64,000 bases of DNA from Vibrio salinus (GTDB lineage: Bacteria > Pseudomonadota > Gammaproteobacteria > Enterobacterales > Vibrionaceae): positions 620,001-684,000 of the forward strand of contig NZ_JAJSDZ010000010.1 in NCBI RefSeq assembly GCF_021272385.1. The letters run 5' to 3'. Shown piece by piece: positions 44,337 through 54,670 of this stretch (positions within the stretch are counted from its first letter, which is position 1; the number at the start of each line of letters is the position of its first letter). The position numbers were made by a program, and so were the translations under genes. The notes beneath the pieces were generated by a model that saw only the letters and a program-made list of their open reading frames with translations, ran no database searches and was not told the DNA's origin.

Positions 44337-44840
44337 ATGGATAAATTATTCATGGTGTATTTGGGAGGAAGTGCTCCCAAAGCCACTATAGAATTGCACG
44401 ACATTCAATTCGTTGTTGCTGATAAAATCGAAAATACCTATGAGCAACTGAAAGCCAATTGGTTTGGTCGTACTAAAGGCTTGCACTTAGACAGTTATAA
44501 AGAAATTAAAGGTGCTGACGGGTACCGGATTTCTTTGGAAAATGAACCACAACTCAATGAAAAGAAATTGTATTTTGTCAATCTTGGTGGTTACCAAAAA
44601 GACAAATTAAATGAGCTCCATGAGTTTGGTTTGTTTGTTGCCGGTAGTGCAACCGAAGCGAAAAAAAGAGCAAAAGAATCTTTGCTCCAAAACGTGTCGC
44701 ACCAACATAAAGACAATCTCATGGAAGTTGACGATTGCCTGCAAATTGGCAGCATCAATGGTAAATATATTCACTTACATGAAAGTGAAGAAAGCTTCGG
44801 CCTTACACCGGATTGGTTTGGCTACAATCTTATTGGCTAA
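44337..44840 (+). CDS. Tandem DUF1543 protein (last recognised cassette)
   Basis: 167 aa. Two copies of the DUF1543 pattern: KLFMVYLGGSAPKATIELHD to about residue 75 and KLYFVNLGGYQKDKLNELHE to the end, each followed by a DGYRI- or GKYIHL-like strand. Function unknown; present in many gamma-proteobacteria. ATG 44337 lies 27 nt after the GTTAAAC core. Confidence 0.78.
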   Translation: MDKLFMVYLGGSAPKATIELHDIQFVVADKIENTYEQLKANWFGRTKGLHLDSYKEIKGADGYRISLENEPQLNEKKLYFVNLGGYQKDKLNELHEFGLFVAGSATEAKKRAKESLLQNVSHQHKDNLMEVDDCLQIGSINGKYIHLHESEESFGLTPDWFGYNLIG

Positions 44841-44844
44841 ATGC

Positions 44845-44905
44845 AATTGTCAACACGCGGCTGACAAATAGATTCAGGTCACGCTTAAGGCACAATGGGT
44901 TCAGG
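44845..44905 (+). repeat. VCR-like fragment, likely end of the integron array
   Basis: CAACACGCGGCTGACAAATA and CGCTTAAGGCACAATGGGTT resemble parts of the Vibrio repeat but lack both cores. No attC-like sequence was found further right. 44906-45104 holds no gene that I can see. Confidence 0.45.
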
Positions 44906-45104
44906 ATCTAGAGTTGTTATAAGTGTAAGTGCATATTTTGAAAAATGGGTCAGGTAGATTGCTGACCTGCTTTATCGAACTGGATGCGTATGATCATATT
45001 GACTGTACTTATACTGATTTTCAGGGAATAGGCGTTGTGTTGTCATCGATTGGGTGACATCGCAAATTGCCTCTTGATAACTTACTGTTTAAAAGGAAAT
45101 TAAG

Positions 45105-45416
45105 TTGGAAATAATCAGAAGTAAACAATTCATTGCCGACAGAGCCTGGGGCGCCAAGGACATTGCCAATATGAGCGGTGTCACTACCCGGTTGCACTGG
45201 ACAGATGAACCCTATAAATGGCATGTAAATGATGGTGAAGAAGTCTTTGCTGTTATGGATGGCATTGTTGAAATGCGTTACAAAGAAAATGGCGAAGTTA
45301 AATCAGCAATATTAAATACCGGAGATATATTCTTTGCTTCAACAGGTACTGAGCATGTCGCTCATCCTCAGGGACCGGCCAGAATTTTGGTCATTGAACG
45401 TGAAGGCAGTGTATAA
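45105..45416 (+). CDS. Cupin-domain protein
   Basis: 103 aa. Single cupin fold with VNDGEEVFAVMDGIVEMRY and GDIFFASTGTEHVAHPQGPA (metal-binding His, Glu). Enzyme or sensor function unknown. Start is TTG 45105 behind AAAAGGAA. Confidence 0.75.
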   Translation: MEIIRSKQFIADRAWGAKDIANMSGVTTRLHWTDEPYKWHVNDGEEVFAVMDGIVEMRYKENGEVKSAILNTGDIFFASTGTEHVAHPQGPARILVIEREGSV

Positions 45417-45469
45417 CGGGGTGTCAGGAGCTGGTTGTCACTGATTTTTAAAGTGTGTCTGATTTCATA

Positions 45470-45841
45470 ATGAGATACTATTCGGTAATTCAGGCCGCGA
45501 ACTTGAAAAAGACAAATGTCATAGTGCTGTTGGGCATCGCATTTGGTATGACGGGATGTGCTTATAAGTCTAAGCCAGATATCGTAAGGGACAATCCTTT
45601 TTACAAGCAGGAATTGAAAGCAAGACCTGAATACCGCGAGGATTTAACGCCTTTCGCTCAACTAAGGGCGAATTATTTTACGCGCTATCTGAATGAAGGT
45701 TATCTGATCAGAAAGATTACCTCGGCGGCTTACAACGCAGACTATACAAAAATAGCCGAGTTTAGTGCACTACGACAGTTCTACTCTTTATCCGGGAGTC
45801 ATGTTTTAAGGAGAAAACTTGAAAAATCGTATAACTATTAG
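45470..45841 (+). CDS. Putative lipoprotein of unknown function
   Basis: 123 aa. N-terminal hydrophobic stretch NVIVLLGIAFGMTGC ends in a lipobox-like FGMTGC. The rest is hydrophilic (NPFYKQELKARPEYREDLTP, then QLRANYFTRYLNEGYL). ATG 45470 is the likely start. Its 3' end overlaps the nitrilase gene by 23 nt. Family not recognised. Confidence 0.6.
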   Translation: MRYYSVIQAANLKKTNVIVLLGIAFGMTGCAYKSKPDIVRDNPFYKQELKARPEYREDLTPFAQLRANYFTRYLNEGYLIRKITSAAYNADYTKIAEFSALRQFYSLSGSHVLRRKLEKSYNY

Positions 45842-46622
45842 CTTGGCTCAAATTCCCGTCGCAAGGGGGGATGTACGTGCGAATCTTGAACATCACCTTC
45901 AAATGATTGAGCAATCTTCTGATTGTAATGCTGATGTCGTTGTTTTTCCGGAGCTATCATTAACCGGTTATGAACTGGATTTGGCTGCCAAGCTTGCTCT
46001 TTCTCCGGAACCATCGAACTTTGAAGCGTTATCTCATGCTTCAGTTGAAAATGAGGTTATCGTAATCGCTGGATGCCCATTAAACGTTGACCATGCTTCA
46101 AAGCCAGCAATAGGCGCTGTGATCTGCTTTCCTGATGGAAGCGTTGAGTTTTACTCGAAACAATACTTGCATTCCGGTGAGGAGGCGTATTGTTCAGTCG
46201 GTGTGAGTGACTATTTTTTCACCGTGAATGGATATCAAATAGCGTTAGCGATTTGCGCCGACTTTATCAGTGCAGAGCATTCTGAACGGGCCCGAAAGTC
46301 AGGTGCGGATATCTACATAGTCAGCGCTCTAATCTCTGAAAATGGCTTTACGCCGGATTCTCAGGTTTTATCGGACATTGCATCAAAATATGGTTTTCCC
46401 GTACTGTTAAGCAATCACATCTCAGTAACGGGAGGATGGGAAGCTTGTGGTCAAAATTCAATCTGGAACTCACGTGGAGAACTCGCTATTAGCTCTGATT
46501 CGAAAGAACGTTGCCTGGTCTTGTGTACCCTTTCAGACGATGAGAACGGGAATCATCCGGGATTGTATTCCTATGGGAAAATGTCTGGCACAATGCGAAG
46601 GGTTCGCCACTTTACTGAATAA
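45819..46622 (+). CDS. Carbon-nitrogen hydrolase (nitrilase superfamily)
   Basis: 267 aa. The Glu-Lys-Cys triad is seen in VVFPELSLTGYE, FYSKQYLHSGE and LAICADFISAEH. Hydrolyses an amide or nitrile; substrate unknown. TTG 45819 behind AAGGAG is the best start and makes it overlap the lipoprotein gene. Confidence 0.85.
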   Translation: MKNRITISLAQIPVARGDVRANLEHHLQMIEQSSDCNADVVVFPELSLTGYELDLAAKLALSPEPSNFEALSHASVENEVIVIAGCPLNVDHASKPAIGAVICFPDGSVEFYSKQYLHSGEEAYCSVGVSDYFFTVNGYQIALAICADFISAEHSERARKSGADIYIVSALISENGFTPDSQVLSDIASKYGFPVLLSNHISVTGGWEACGQNSIWNSRGELAISSDSKERCLVLCTLSDDENGNHPGLYSYGKMSGTMRRVRHFTE

Positions 46623-46637
46623 TAACAAGGAGAATGT

Positions 46638-47087
46638 ATGAACATTTGTGAAGTGACTGGTTTCGATGTGACGGGATTTGCGATTCGCACGACGAATGCG
46701 GACGAAATGAACCCTTCGACAGCAAAAATTGGTGATCTTTGGGCGAAGTTTTATGCCAATGCCATGCCTGAGTTAAATGAGAAATCAAAAGTGTATGGTG
46801 TATATACAAACTATGAATCTGATTTTTCCGGCGCTTTTGACGTGATTGCCTGTTCCGATACAGTGTTGCCGGAAAAGGTATCCGATTCGGTCAGAGCCGG
46901 AGTGGTTTCTGGTCAGTATGTGCGATTTTCGGCGACAGGTGAGATGCCACAAGTTGTTATCGATCTTTGGGGAGAGGTTTGGCGTTACTTTGGTTCGGAA
47001 AACTGCGCTCATGAACGCGCTTATACAACGGACTTTGAATATTATAAAAGTGCGAATGAAATCGAGATTTTTATTGCAGTGAAATAG
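46638..47087 (+). CDS. GyrI-like / effector-binding domain protein
   Basis: 149 aa. Residues FDVTGFAIRTTNADE, YGVYTNYESDFSGAFDVIAC and YVRFSATGEM, then VIDLWGEVWRYF, fit the AraC-type effector-binding (GyrI-like) fold without an HTH domain. Such proteins bind small molecules. AAGGAG precedes ATG 46638. Confidence 0.72.
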   Translation: MNICEVTGFDVTGFAIRTTNADEMNPSTAKIGDLWAKFYANAMPELNEKSKVYGVYTNYESDFSGAFDVIACSDTVLPEKVSDSVRAGVVSGQYVRFSATGEMPQVVIDLWGEVWRYFGSENCAHERAYTTDFEYYKSANEIEIFIAVK

Positions 47088-47547
47088 CGATATAACCAGC
47101 GGTGGTATTAAGTGCCAGTTTGGTGTCATAGGGGCTCGGAGACACGAGTAGGCTTATGAAAAATGTCGTTCAAATTATTTTTACCGCTGTACTTGCTGAA
47201 CCGGAGTTGTGCCGCGAACTCCGTTGGTTCAATATGAATGAATTACCCGAAAATTGCACACCAATAACGTATTCGGTTCTGAAGCCGGAATTCAGGTAAG
47301 AATCCGTAGCGATGTTAATTGATCAGCCAAGTATTGTCCCTTTTCTTAAATACATTTACTCAGAAAAAACGGCGAAAGAATTCAGAGATAGAGTCGTTCA
47401 GGAAATGAAATGGTTGAAAATACACAACAGGAAGATAAAACGTGCTTTGAAACTTTTCGCAGAATTAATTCACACCTTAATAATCATCGCTTAGCAAAGA
47501 TTATGATAATATGCATCAGAGTTATTATCTAAGAGGGAAAAGCAAGA
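47088..47547. other. Gap with only weak short frames
   Basis: Two short open frames exist on the plus strand (47157-47300, 47 codons; 47312-47494, 60 codons) but neither has a good ribosome site or a recognisable family. I see no attC, terminator or RNA gene here. Confidence 0.4.
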
Positions 47548-48453
47548 GTGAATTCAATTAGAGTTAAAGTTATCTATAAACCGTTTTTTTTCTTATTTAT
47601 TGTTACGGCAATTCTTTCAGTTATTTTTAAATGGTTCTTTAGCGATCAAATTAATTTTATTAATAAAACTCAGTGTAGCATGCTATTTGATCCTATGCTT
47701 ATATCAGCGCTTCTTTGCGTTGTTGTTATGGGGAAACGACTGGGTATTCTTAATTGTAGAAGACTAATATACCGACTATCGATTATTGGTGTAATGACAA
47801 TTTGTATGGGTATAACGATAACGTACTTACAGAAAATAACACCTTACTTCCAGTATAAAATTAAAACCATTCATAATTTTTCGGAGTTGACCACTAATGA
47901 CACTAAAGGCTTTATTGATATAAAGCACGTTCATGCGATCAGGAGAAAAATGGTTTCTGGAATTGGTTTTTTAAGCCGTCACTGAACAGGGGGGGAAATA
48001 ATTCAAATTTACAGGCATATTGCTATCCCCTTAAATAATAGTTTGACTGTATGGGTTGGATTTCCTTTTGATGAGCACACTTCTCTAAACCCTTCGGATG
48101 CGGATAAAACACGGACTTTTAATAAATTAAATGCAACCTCACAGCAATTCATCCAAAGTTATCAGTTTTCAGATGTAAGATATTTTGAATTAGTTCCTGA
48201 TTCTGATTACAGAAATAATTATATTGATTTAATTTATAAAAAATATCCCTTTTTAAAGGGCAGAAGCTTAACTATCTTGTCACCCACACGAAATACCAAG
48301 AACGAAAATGTTGTTTCTGAGCTGGTTTTTCTTACATTGTTTATTGCTTTTGGGGCAATGTGTATTTTTGTATTGGTTGAATTACAGGGATTGAACCTTA
48401 CTAAGGTTGAAGAATATATTGATAGTCCGGAATTAGGTAAGTCGTTACGCTAG
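47548..48453 (+). pseudogene. Membrane protein of unknown family split by an in-frame TGA
   Basis: GTG 47548 behind AGAGGGAAA opens a frame with hydrophobic segments at about 10-30, 46-62 and 74-94. TGA at 47983-47985 stops it after GIGFLSRH, and the same frame continues open (GGEIIQIYRHIAIPLNNSLT onwards) to 48453 with a last hydrophobic segment VFLTLFIAFGAMCIFVLVEL. The layout (helices, periplasmic loop, helix) suggests one protein of about 301 aa. A genuine nonsense mutation or a sequencing error are both possible. Confidence 0.6.
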
Positions 48454-48551
48454 GCTCGTGTTCGTTGTCTCATCGAAAGAGAGGGTTTTTGATGAAAAAG
48501 AATCACTGGTGACAGTTTACCGATTTATCCCCCCCCATTTTTTCAGAAAGA

Positions 48552-48972
48552 AAGTTTTATAAATTAATTATTGCATCATCGATTGGTAATGCGTTGGAGT
48601 GGCTTGATTTCATCGCTTATGCGTTCTTTGCCCGGACATTTTACTCCGGCGCTGTCTATCAGTGCGACTAGTGTTTGACTGGCGCTAAGTTACTATTTGT
48701 TGCTGACCTGTGCAGTGAGTATGGTAACCATGCTTGCTATTCGTAAAGATTATCAGCTTAACAGAGCTGAACCCGAAGAAAAAAAGAGGAATAAATTAAG
48801 AAAAGCCGGAATCGCCAATAATAGGAATTTTCTCTGTAGATATGAAGACATCAGAAAGTTGTTAATCAGAGCAGATATTAATGTCTTTATTTTTTGGCAT
48901 TACGATATGGGTATATGTGAAGCAATACACATAGATGAATATCAAATGGCTTGTAAGGCATTAATGTATTGA
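48552..48972 (+). pseudogene. Remnant of an MHS/MFS-family transporter
   Basis: 48552-48671 reads KFYKLIIASSIGNALEWLDF and IAYAFFARTF, the first helix of metabolite:H+ symporters. From 48679, in another frame, ALSYYLLLTCAVSMVTMLAI looks like the last helix. The middle of the gene is absent. The open frame then runs to 48972 with no homology that I recognise. Non-functional. Confidence 0.6.
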
Positions 48973-49081
48973 TATAGATGGTTATCTATCTAAGCTTAAG
49001 TTTGGACCACTATTTATACCCAGACCGCGTTAGTGGCTCGGGCAAATTACTCATATTTAAATAATAATAGAGGAAGTACAG

Positions 49082-51016
49082 ATGTCTTGGCTAAAGTTTT
49101 CTATTCGTACCCGAATGTTTGTTGTTCTTTCATTTTTACTGGTGACCTGTTCCGTTATTATTGTCGGCCGACAAACGTATACGTCAATTGATGAAGGGTT
49201 CAAACAATTAAAGCAGGAAATTATTCCTGGTCACCTTAAAAGTATGTCATTTCAAATGAGTTCGGAGCTTAAACCGCTTATCGCCGCCTCGCAAATGATG
49301 GCAAACAGTCAATATCTGGAAAACTGGATACAAACCGGTGCGGATGAATCTCAGATGCCGTTAATTGGTCAGGAACTGCAATCGGTAAAACAAAAGTTCG
49401 GCAGTGATTTTACCTTTCATACGGTCCGGACCCAAAAAGGAATGGAGTATATTCAATACAGTAATAAATTATCGCGGGTTTTACTCAAAAATTACCAGTT
49501 TAAAAATTTTTATCCTAATTTTCTTGCTACCGGAAAACAATACGAACTGAATATGGAAAATATTAACGGTCGTTTTGTTATGTTTATTAATTACCGGAGC
49601 GATAATATCGATCCGCAAACGAATAATCCATACAGTGTGTCCGGGCTTGGAATCAATATTGACAGGTTGATCGGACTCATTACAAAATTAAAAATTGGGC
49701 AAGATGGCCGGGCAATGCTTGTTACCTCAAAAGGTAAAATTCAGGCGGTTGGGCAGGGTGGTTCCGGCGACGGTATCAGTCACATCAATTTAAGTCAGAT
49801 GGTCAGCAATAATAAAGGGATTACCATCAGGCAATATCAAATTAAAAATCAATCCTATTATCTCGGTTCTGTCTGGGTGCCGGCACTGGATCGATTTTTG
49901 ATTGCGGAAATACCGGCTCATCAGATTACGGCCCCAATATACAGTAAATTGATTCAATTCATTATTTTTGTGGTTCTCTTCCTTCTCATTTCACTGGTGG
50001 TGATTCACTTTATTGTTAAATCTCTGACCAAACCGTTGCAAAATTTCGGTCAGGACGTACTGTACGTTGCGGAGAATATGGACCTGAGTTACGACGTTAA
50101 GACTGTTGACAGAGCCGAAATCGGGGCATTGGCGAATTCGATTAATTCATTACTGACAATCCTCGGAGGATCACTGAAAGCGGTGAATCAGGCCGTATCA
50201 AAAACGAATAATGCGATTGTCGATTATTCCGAACAAAGCCGGGTTTTACGTGAAGCGGCAGAGACAGAAAAAAAATCCGTAGAGGATATTTATAGCGCAA
50301 CGAAAGAAATTTCTTTCCAAAGCACAGAAATGACCGAGCTGGCGTCAGAAGCGGGGGAATTATCTCAGGCCGGAAACAAAGAGCTTCAGTCTGCCAGTGA
50401 TGATGTTCAGGCCAGCCTGACGTATCTGAAAGGGCTGTCAGAGGATATGCATCAAAGTACCAGCAGTCTTGAAGAACTGAATGAATTTATTGAAAAAATT
50501 CTTTCTGTTCTGGAAATTATTACATCAATCTCTGAGCAGACCAATCTTTTAGCGTTAAATGCGGCGATTGAAGCAGCACGGGCCGGAGAGCAGGGGCGAG
50601 GGTTTGCGGTCGTGGCGGATGAAGTCCGGCTATTAGCCCAGAGGACGAGTGATTCAACGGAAGAGATCCAGGCCATCATCAGCCAGTTAACTCAGTCGTC
50701 TGCGGTGGTGACGGAGCAAATCAAAAAAGCAAGCAGCAACAGCGAACAAACGCTTAATAATCAGCAACAGGTCGCCGAGACGATTAAGAATCTGAACAAT
50801 TTCTTACAGCGTTTATTTGAAACAAACTCACAGGTTGCAGAAAAAGCCGGAAGACAAAGTGCGTCCGTGAATGAAATCACCAATCATCTGGAGACGCTCA
50901 GTGTTCAGAGTGAACAAACCGTCAGCCAGCTGGAGCAGAGTCAGGCGGCTATCGGAACCATTAGTGATGAGATGGATAACCTTAAAACTCAAATCAGTCA
51001 GTTTAAAGGCATTTGA
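49082..51016 (+). CDS. Methyl-accepting chemotaxis protein
   Basis: 644 aa. Membrane helix about 13-30, a large periplasmic Cache-like sensor (about 31-288), second helix about 290-315, HAMP about 316-370, then the cytoplasmic signalling hairpin with the conserved tip [38 protein letters not shown]. The ligand is unknown. Single gene followed by hairpins. Confidence 0.93.
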   Translation: MSWLKFSIRTRMFVVLSFLLVTCSVIIVGRQTYTSIDEGFKQLKQEIIPGHLKSMSFQMSSELKPLIAASQMMANSQYLENWIQTGADESQMPLIGQELQSVKQKFGSDFTFHTVRTQKGMEYIQYSNKLSRVLLKNYQFKNFYPNFLATGKQYELNMENINGRFVMFINYRSDNIDPQTNNPYSVSGLGINIDRLIGLITKLKIGQDGRAMLVTSKGKIQAVGQGGSGDGISHINLSQMVSNNKGITIRQYQIKNQSYYLGSVWVPALDRFLIAEIPAHQITAPIYSKLIQFIIFVVLFLLISLVVIHFIVKSLTKPLQNFGQDVLYVAENMDLSYDVKTVDRAEIGALANSINSLLTILGGSLKAVNQAVSKTNNAIVDYSEQSRVLREAAETEKKSVEDIYSATKEISFQSTEMTELASEAGELSQAGNKELQSASDDVQASLTYLKGLSEDMHQSTSSLEELNEFIEKILSVLEIITSISEQTNLLALNAAIEAARAGEQGRGFAVVADEVRLLAQRTSDSTEEIQAIISQLTQSSAVVTEQIKKASSNSEQTLNNQQQVAETIKNLNNFLQRLFETNSQVAEKAGRQSASVNEITNHLETLSVQSEQTVSQLEQSQAAIGTISDEMDNLKTQISQFKGI

Positions 51017-51034
51017 GGTGAAGTTAATATAAGG

Positions 51035-51061
51035 GGATGACCGGTCTGAGACCGGTCATCC
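51035..51061 (+). terminator. Hairpin after the MCP gene
   Basis: GGATGACCGGTC (51035-51046) and GACCGGTCATCC (51050-51061) form a perfect 12-bp stem with a TGA loop. No T run follows, so it may act with the next hairpin. Confidence 0.6.
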
Positions 51062-51066
51062 GTCTG

Positions 51067-51090
51067 AAAGGGCATTCATGCCCTTTTCTG
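51067..51090 (+). terminator. Intrinsic terminator after the MCP gene
   Basis: AAAGGGCA and TGCCCTTT form an 8-bp stem with a TTCA loop (51067-51086), followed by TCTG. The rest of the gap to 51335 holds nothing I recognise. Confidence 0.65.
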
Positions 51091-51335
51091 TTTGCTCCGC
51101 CAGACGCAGTCAGAAGATCCGTTTATGTTCAGGATGGGTATAACCTCCTGTTTTGTAAAGAATACCTGTTTTTAACGGTAAAATCCGGTACACTAAAACG
51201 CGATTGCATATAACTGAGTACAGCCACTGTGCTGTGTATCTCATGGTCTGAATTTGGGTAAAATAGGTATACGTCAGTCCCCGGCCAATACCTGGAATTA
51301 CACTGGCCCGAATTAAACATAAGGAAGGGTTATTG

Positions 51336-51731
51336 ATGGTCGATGTTTATTATCAGCACCGGGTGGGAAATAATCCTGAACTGGTGAATTTTAGCCGCAA
51401 AGAGATCACTTACAGAGATGCGTGCAAAGTGATTGACGATTATCCCTGGGAATCGGAATTGGCACTGTTTGAACAGCACGGCGAAGGAGGCGGTTTTAAT
51501 TTTGTATTAAGTGCCCCGGATGGCGGTTATGCGGATTATCAGTTTACGCCGGTGGGTCTTAATGAAGGATTTCTTGACCTGACGATTGTACTGAGAAAAG
51601 GGGTATTGGGCATGTTTGGTCGCAAGTCGGTATCGGTTAATTGTGATGTTATTTCTGCCCGCGATGCAAAAATAAAAATGAAAGAGTTGTTTGATTCTTC
51701 TCTGCTGTCTTTATACGAACAGTACCGGTAA
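51336..51731 (+). CDS. Hypothetical protein
   Basis: 131 aa soluble protein (DVYYQHRVGNNPELVNFSRK, then WESELALFEQHGEGGGFNFV, then GMFGRKSVSVNCDVIS). ATG 51336 follows AAGGAAGGG. No family recognised. Good ribosome site and codon use like its neighbours support a real gene. Confidence 0.65.
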   Translation: MVDVYYQHRVGNNPELVNFSRKEITYRDACKVIDDYPWESELALFEQHGEGGGFNFVLSAPDGGYADYQFTPVGLNEGFLDLTIVLRKGVLGMFGRKSVSVNCDVISARDAKIKMKELFDSSLLSLYEQYR

Positions 51732-51792
51732 CGAATCAAAAAGAGGCCGGTTTTATCTGATGTTATGGTTGATTTCTGCTTAAGGAGAGAGA

Positions 51793-52392
51793 ATGGGCGG
51801 TTTATCCGATAATGAGCAATACTTTGATGTGTCATTTGAAAAGCTGGAAATTTCTGATGCTTCATACCAAGGTATTGAATTTGAAGAGTGCCAGTTTACG
51901 GACTGTGATTTTTCAGGCGTCAGATTTGCCGGTTGTAAGTTTATCAATTGTGAGTTTCTAAAGTGTAATCTGAGTTTATTCTCTCTCCCTAATTCCCGGC
52001 TGTTTGGTGTCACATTTGTTGAAAGTAAGCTTGTTGGTGTCAACTGGACATTGGCGGAATGGCCGATTTATCACGTCGATTTTGAGTTGAAATTTGTTCG
52101 TTGCATTTTAAATGATTCTTCATTTTTTGGTCTGACATTAAACGAACTGGTGATGGACGAATGTAAGTTGCATGATGTGGATTTTCGCGAAGGGGATTTT
52201 ACCGGCTCAGTCATGACGCTGTGTGATTTTACGAACAGTTTGTTTATGCATACGAATTTACAAAATGCCGACTTTAGTGATTCGGTCAGTTATGCTATTG
52301 ATGTTCTGGAAAACCGTATTAAAGGCGCAACGTTTTCACGTTATGAAGCGTTAAATCTGTTGGAATCACTGGGAATTGAATTGGTTGATTAA
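51793..52392 (+). CDS. Pentapeptide-repeat protein
   Basis: 199 aa. Many A(D/N)LXX-type repeats, such as IEFEECQFTDCDFSGVRFAG and CDFTNSLFMHTNLQNADFSD, predict a right-handed beta-helix. The length is a little below the quinolone-resistance Qnr proteins (about 218 aa), and the central and terminal motifs differ, so a Qnr role is not claimed. AGGAGAGAG precedes the ATG. Confidence 0.85.
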   Translation: MGGLSDNEQYFDVSFEKLEISDASYQGIEFEECQFTDCDFSGVRFAGCKFINCEFLKCNLSLFSLPNSRLFGVTFVESKLVGVNWTLAEWPIYHVDFELKFVRCILNDSSFFGLTLNELVMDECKLHDVDFREGDFTGSVMTLCDFTNSLFMHTNLQNADFSDSVSYAIDVLENRIKGATFSRYEALNLLESLGIELVD

Positions 52393-52417
52393 TTGAATTG
52401 TTATAAGGGAAGAATAC

Positions 52418-52831
52418 ATGAACCGTTTTATTTTGATTTTCTTAGCATTTGTGGCATTTCAGGCAATGGCAGAAGAAGAGCACGTGGATTGTCAGAATGC
52501 GGTATCCACTCCCGATATTAATTATTGTGCCTCGATTAAACTCAATTCTGCGAAAAAAGAATTGAATCAGTATTATCAGGCCAGCCTAAAACATAACGAG
52601 TATGATCCTGAGCTAATTGCATCCATAAAAGTCGCTCAGAAAGCCTGGCAGGCGTATCTGGTATCCCATTGTGATTCTGTCTATACACAATGGCGGGATG
52701 GAACCATTCGTGGCGTGATGTCCATATCGTGTAAAACCCGGCTGACCAAGCAGAGAACCCATGAACTCTGGGATAACTTTTTAACGTATATGGACAGTAC
52801 GCCCCCGGTTTTACCGGAACCGAAATTGTAA
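52418..52831 (+). CDS. LprI-family (DUF1311) secreted protein
   Basis: 137 aa. Signal peptide MNRFILIFLAFVAFQAMA, then the family pattern of conserved cysteines and KLNSAKKELNQYYQASL, KVAQKAWQAYLVSHCDSVYT. Family members include lysozyme inhibitors. Periplasmic. Confidence 0.8.
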   Translation: MNRFILIFLAFVAFQAMAEEEHVDCQNAVSTPDINYCASIKLNSAKKELNQYYQASLKHNEYDPELIASIKVAQKAWQAYLVSHCDSVYTQWRDGTIRGVMSISCKTRLTKQRTHELWDNFLTYMDSTPPVLPEPKL

Positions 52832-52873
52832 TTTTTTCCGACAGTGAGTCATTTTCTGAAAACAGGATATCCC

Positions 52874-53290
52874 ATGAAGCAAAATATTGTACATATTGCA
52901 TTAGTTGTGAAAGATTACGATGAAGCCATTGATTTTTATGTCAATAAACTAAACTTTGAGCTTATTGAAGATACTTATCAACCGGAGCAGGATAAGCGTT
53001 GGGTTGTGGTTGCGCCACCAAATTCGCACGGGGTTTCTCTGCTTCTTGCCAGAGCGTCTAAACCAGAGCAACACGATTTTATTGGTAATCAGGCCGGAGG
53101 GCGCGTTTTCCTTTTTCTGAACACGGATGATTTTTGGCGTGATTACGAGAGGATGACATCAATTGGAATCCGGTTCGTTCGTGAGCCCAAAGAGCAGGAC
53201 TACGGTATGGTGGCTGTTTTTGAGGATTTATATGGAAATCGTTGGGATTTACTTCAGTTGAATCCTGATCACCCGATGGCTAACCGGTAG
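52874..53290 (+). CDS. VOC-family (glyoxalase-like) protein
   Basis: 138 aa. Two beta-alpha-beta-beta-beta modules: NIVHIALVVKDYDEAIDFYV and VFLFLNTDDFWRDYERMTSI, ending MVAVFEDLYGNRWDLLQ with a metal-ligand Glu. Substrate unknown. ATG 52874 is preferred over ATG 52844 because it gives the fold start. Confidence 0.85.
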   Translation: MKQNIVHIALVVKDYDEAIDFYVNKLNFELIEDTYQPEQDKRWVVVAPPNSHGVSLLLARASKPEQHDFIGNQAGGRVFLFLNTDDFWRDYERMTSIGIRFVREPKEQDYGMVAVFEDLYGNRWDLLQLNPDHPMANR

Positions 53291-53304
53291 AGAGAACCAG
53301 ACAG

Positions 53305-53784
53305 ATGTTAACATTTTCAGTTGCAGAGAAAGAAGATTCTTCTTTAATTCTAAAGTATATTCAAGACCTTGCGGTTGCTGAACAATTCCCGTTTGATGTT
53401 TCTGTGACGATACAGGATATCGAAACAAATCTGTTCGGCAGCGATTCCGTCGCTACTGCTGTGATCATGCATTTTGATACAATACCCTGTGGTTTTGCCG
53501 TTTTTTACTATACATTTTCGACAACGACCGGAAAGCGAGGGCTGCATCTGGACGATTTATATATTGAGCCGGAGTTTCAGGGGAAAGGCATTGGGAAGAA
53601 GACACTTTGTTATCTGGCCCGGCTGGCTGAAGAAAAAGAGTGTGCCCGTTTTGAATGGTGGGCTCTCAAAACGAATGATGCGGCCATTAAATTTTATTTG
53701 AGAGTTGGCGCAAAAAAACTGGATGAAATATCGGTATTTCGGTTGGATAAGTATCAACTCAGAGAATTAGCAGATAGTGAATAA
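53305..53784 (+). CDS. GNAT acetyltransferase, diamine-acetyltransferase-like
   Basis: 159 aa. LHLDDLYIEPEFQGKGIGKK is the acetyl-CoA site, followed by RFEWWALKTNDAAIKFYLRV. The pattern resembles spermidine/spermine-type N-acetyltransferases; the true substrate is open. It follows the VOC gene by 14 nt. Confidence 0.83.
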   Translation: MLTFSVAEKEDSSLILKYIQDLAVAEQFPFDVSVTIQDIETNLFGSDSVATAVIMHFDTIPCGFAVFYYTFSTTTGKRGLHLDDLYIEPEFQGKGIGKKTLCYLARLAEEKECARFEWWALKTNDAAIKFYLRVGAKKLDEISVFRLDKYQLRELADSE

Positions 53785-53861
53785 TGTGTGTTTTTCATCA
53801 GATATCAATAACCTGGCCAATTAAAATAAAAGTTAAGGGCAGCCCATCCTCTCATATATTG

Positions 53862-54494
53862 TTAGTCGCTTAAATTGGGGTCAACACACTGGTAAATCTT
53901 CCCAACACTTGTTTCATCATTGAGTAGTTTATGACTGATCCTTGCGACTTCACCCCGGGTAATCGCACCGTGTACTTCGATATCCTGTGATAATTGTCCC
54001 TGATGTGTTTCATCGCCATTTTTCAGTCCACCGGGACGTAGGATTGTAAAATCAAGCCGGCTACTTTGAAGCCAGGCTTCTGCTAAGGATTTTTCCCTGA
54101 CAATGGCCCCGAATCCTTGTTTTGCTGGTTCTGATAAATACTTCCACGAATCGCCACAACCTAATGATGTGATTAGCAAAAACCTATCTGGATTTGCGCT
54201 TTCCAGAGCGTCGATTAAATATCGGTGACCAATATAGTCGACGGGGACATCATCCCGAAAACTGCCCATAGCCGACACGACCCATGTTCCGGCGGGCAAA
54301 AGGCTCACCGCCATCCTGACATCTTCCGGATCGGTTGCGTTACATTGAATCGTTTTGATCCCTGAGTTGGTTAAGACATTATCCTTATCCGGGCTTCTGG
54401 CGATAGCAATCACGTTAAAATTCTGACCGGCAAAATATCTAACCATTGTTGCCCCTAATGCGCCGGTGGCTCCCCATATCGCAATTGATTTCAT
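53862..54494 (-). CDS. NAD(P)H-binding SDR-like protein
   Basis: 210 aa. Rossmann motif IWGATGALGATMVRYFAGQ, then VVSAMGSFRDDVPVDYIGHR and LLITSLGCGDSWKYL. NmrA / NAD(P)H-binding family. Function unknown. Monocistronic and convergent with the GNAT gene. Confidence 0.8.
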   Translation of the reverse strand: MKSIAIWGATGALGATMVRYFAGQNFNVIAIARSPDKDNVLTNSGIKTIQCNATDPEDVRMAVSLLPAGTWVVSAMGSFRDDVPVDYIGHRYLIDALESANPDRFLLITSLGCGDSWKYLSEPAKQGFGAIVREKSLAEAWLQSSRLDFTILRPGGLKNGDETHQGQLSQDIEVHGAITRGEVARISHKLLNDETSVGKIYQCVDPNLSD

Positions 54495-54670
54495 TTTTTT
54501 CTCCGATTAACTCCATTGATAACAGATTGCATTTGACAGGCTTAAATAGCCAGTTTTAAATACTAAATATTTGTTAATGTTTGATATTCCTTAGTGTTTT
54601 TTACAGGATATTTATATTTAATAGTTGAGCTTTTTGCCGAGAAGGACGTTTTCCTTCTGATAAGGATGGT

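Noticed and set aside
33038..44905. CRISPR array
   Set aside because: The repeats are irregularly spaced, vary in length from about 27 to 121 bp, and carry attC cores; there are no short regular spacers.
47157..47300. 47-codon frame starting MKNVVQIIFTAV
   Set aside because: Too short, no recognisable family and no strong ribosome site.
51793..52392. Qnr quinolone-resistance protein
   Set aside because: Pentapeptide repeats are clear, but length and motifs differ from Qnr; only the general family is claimed.
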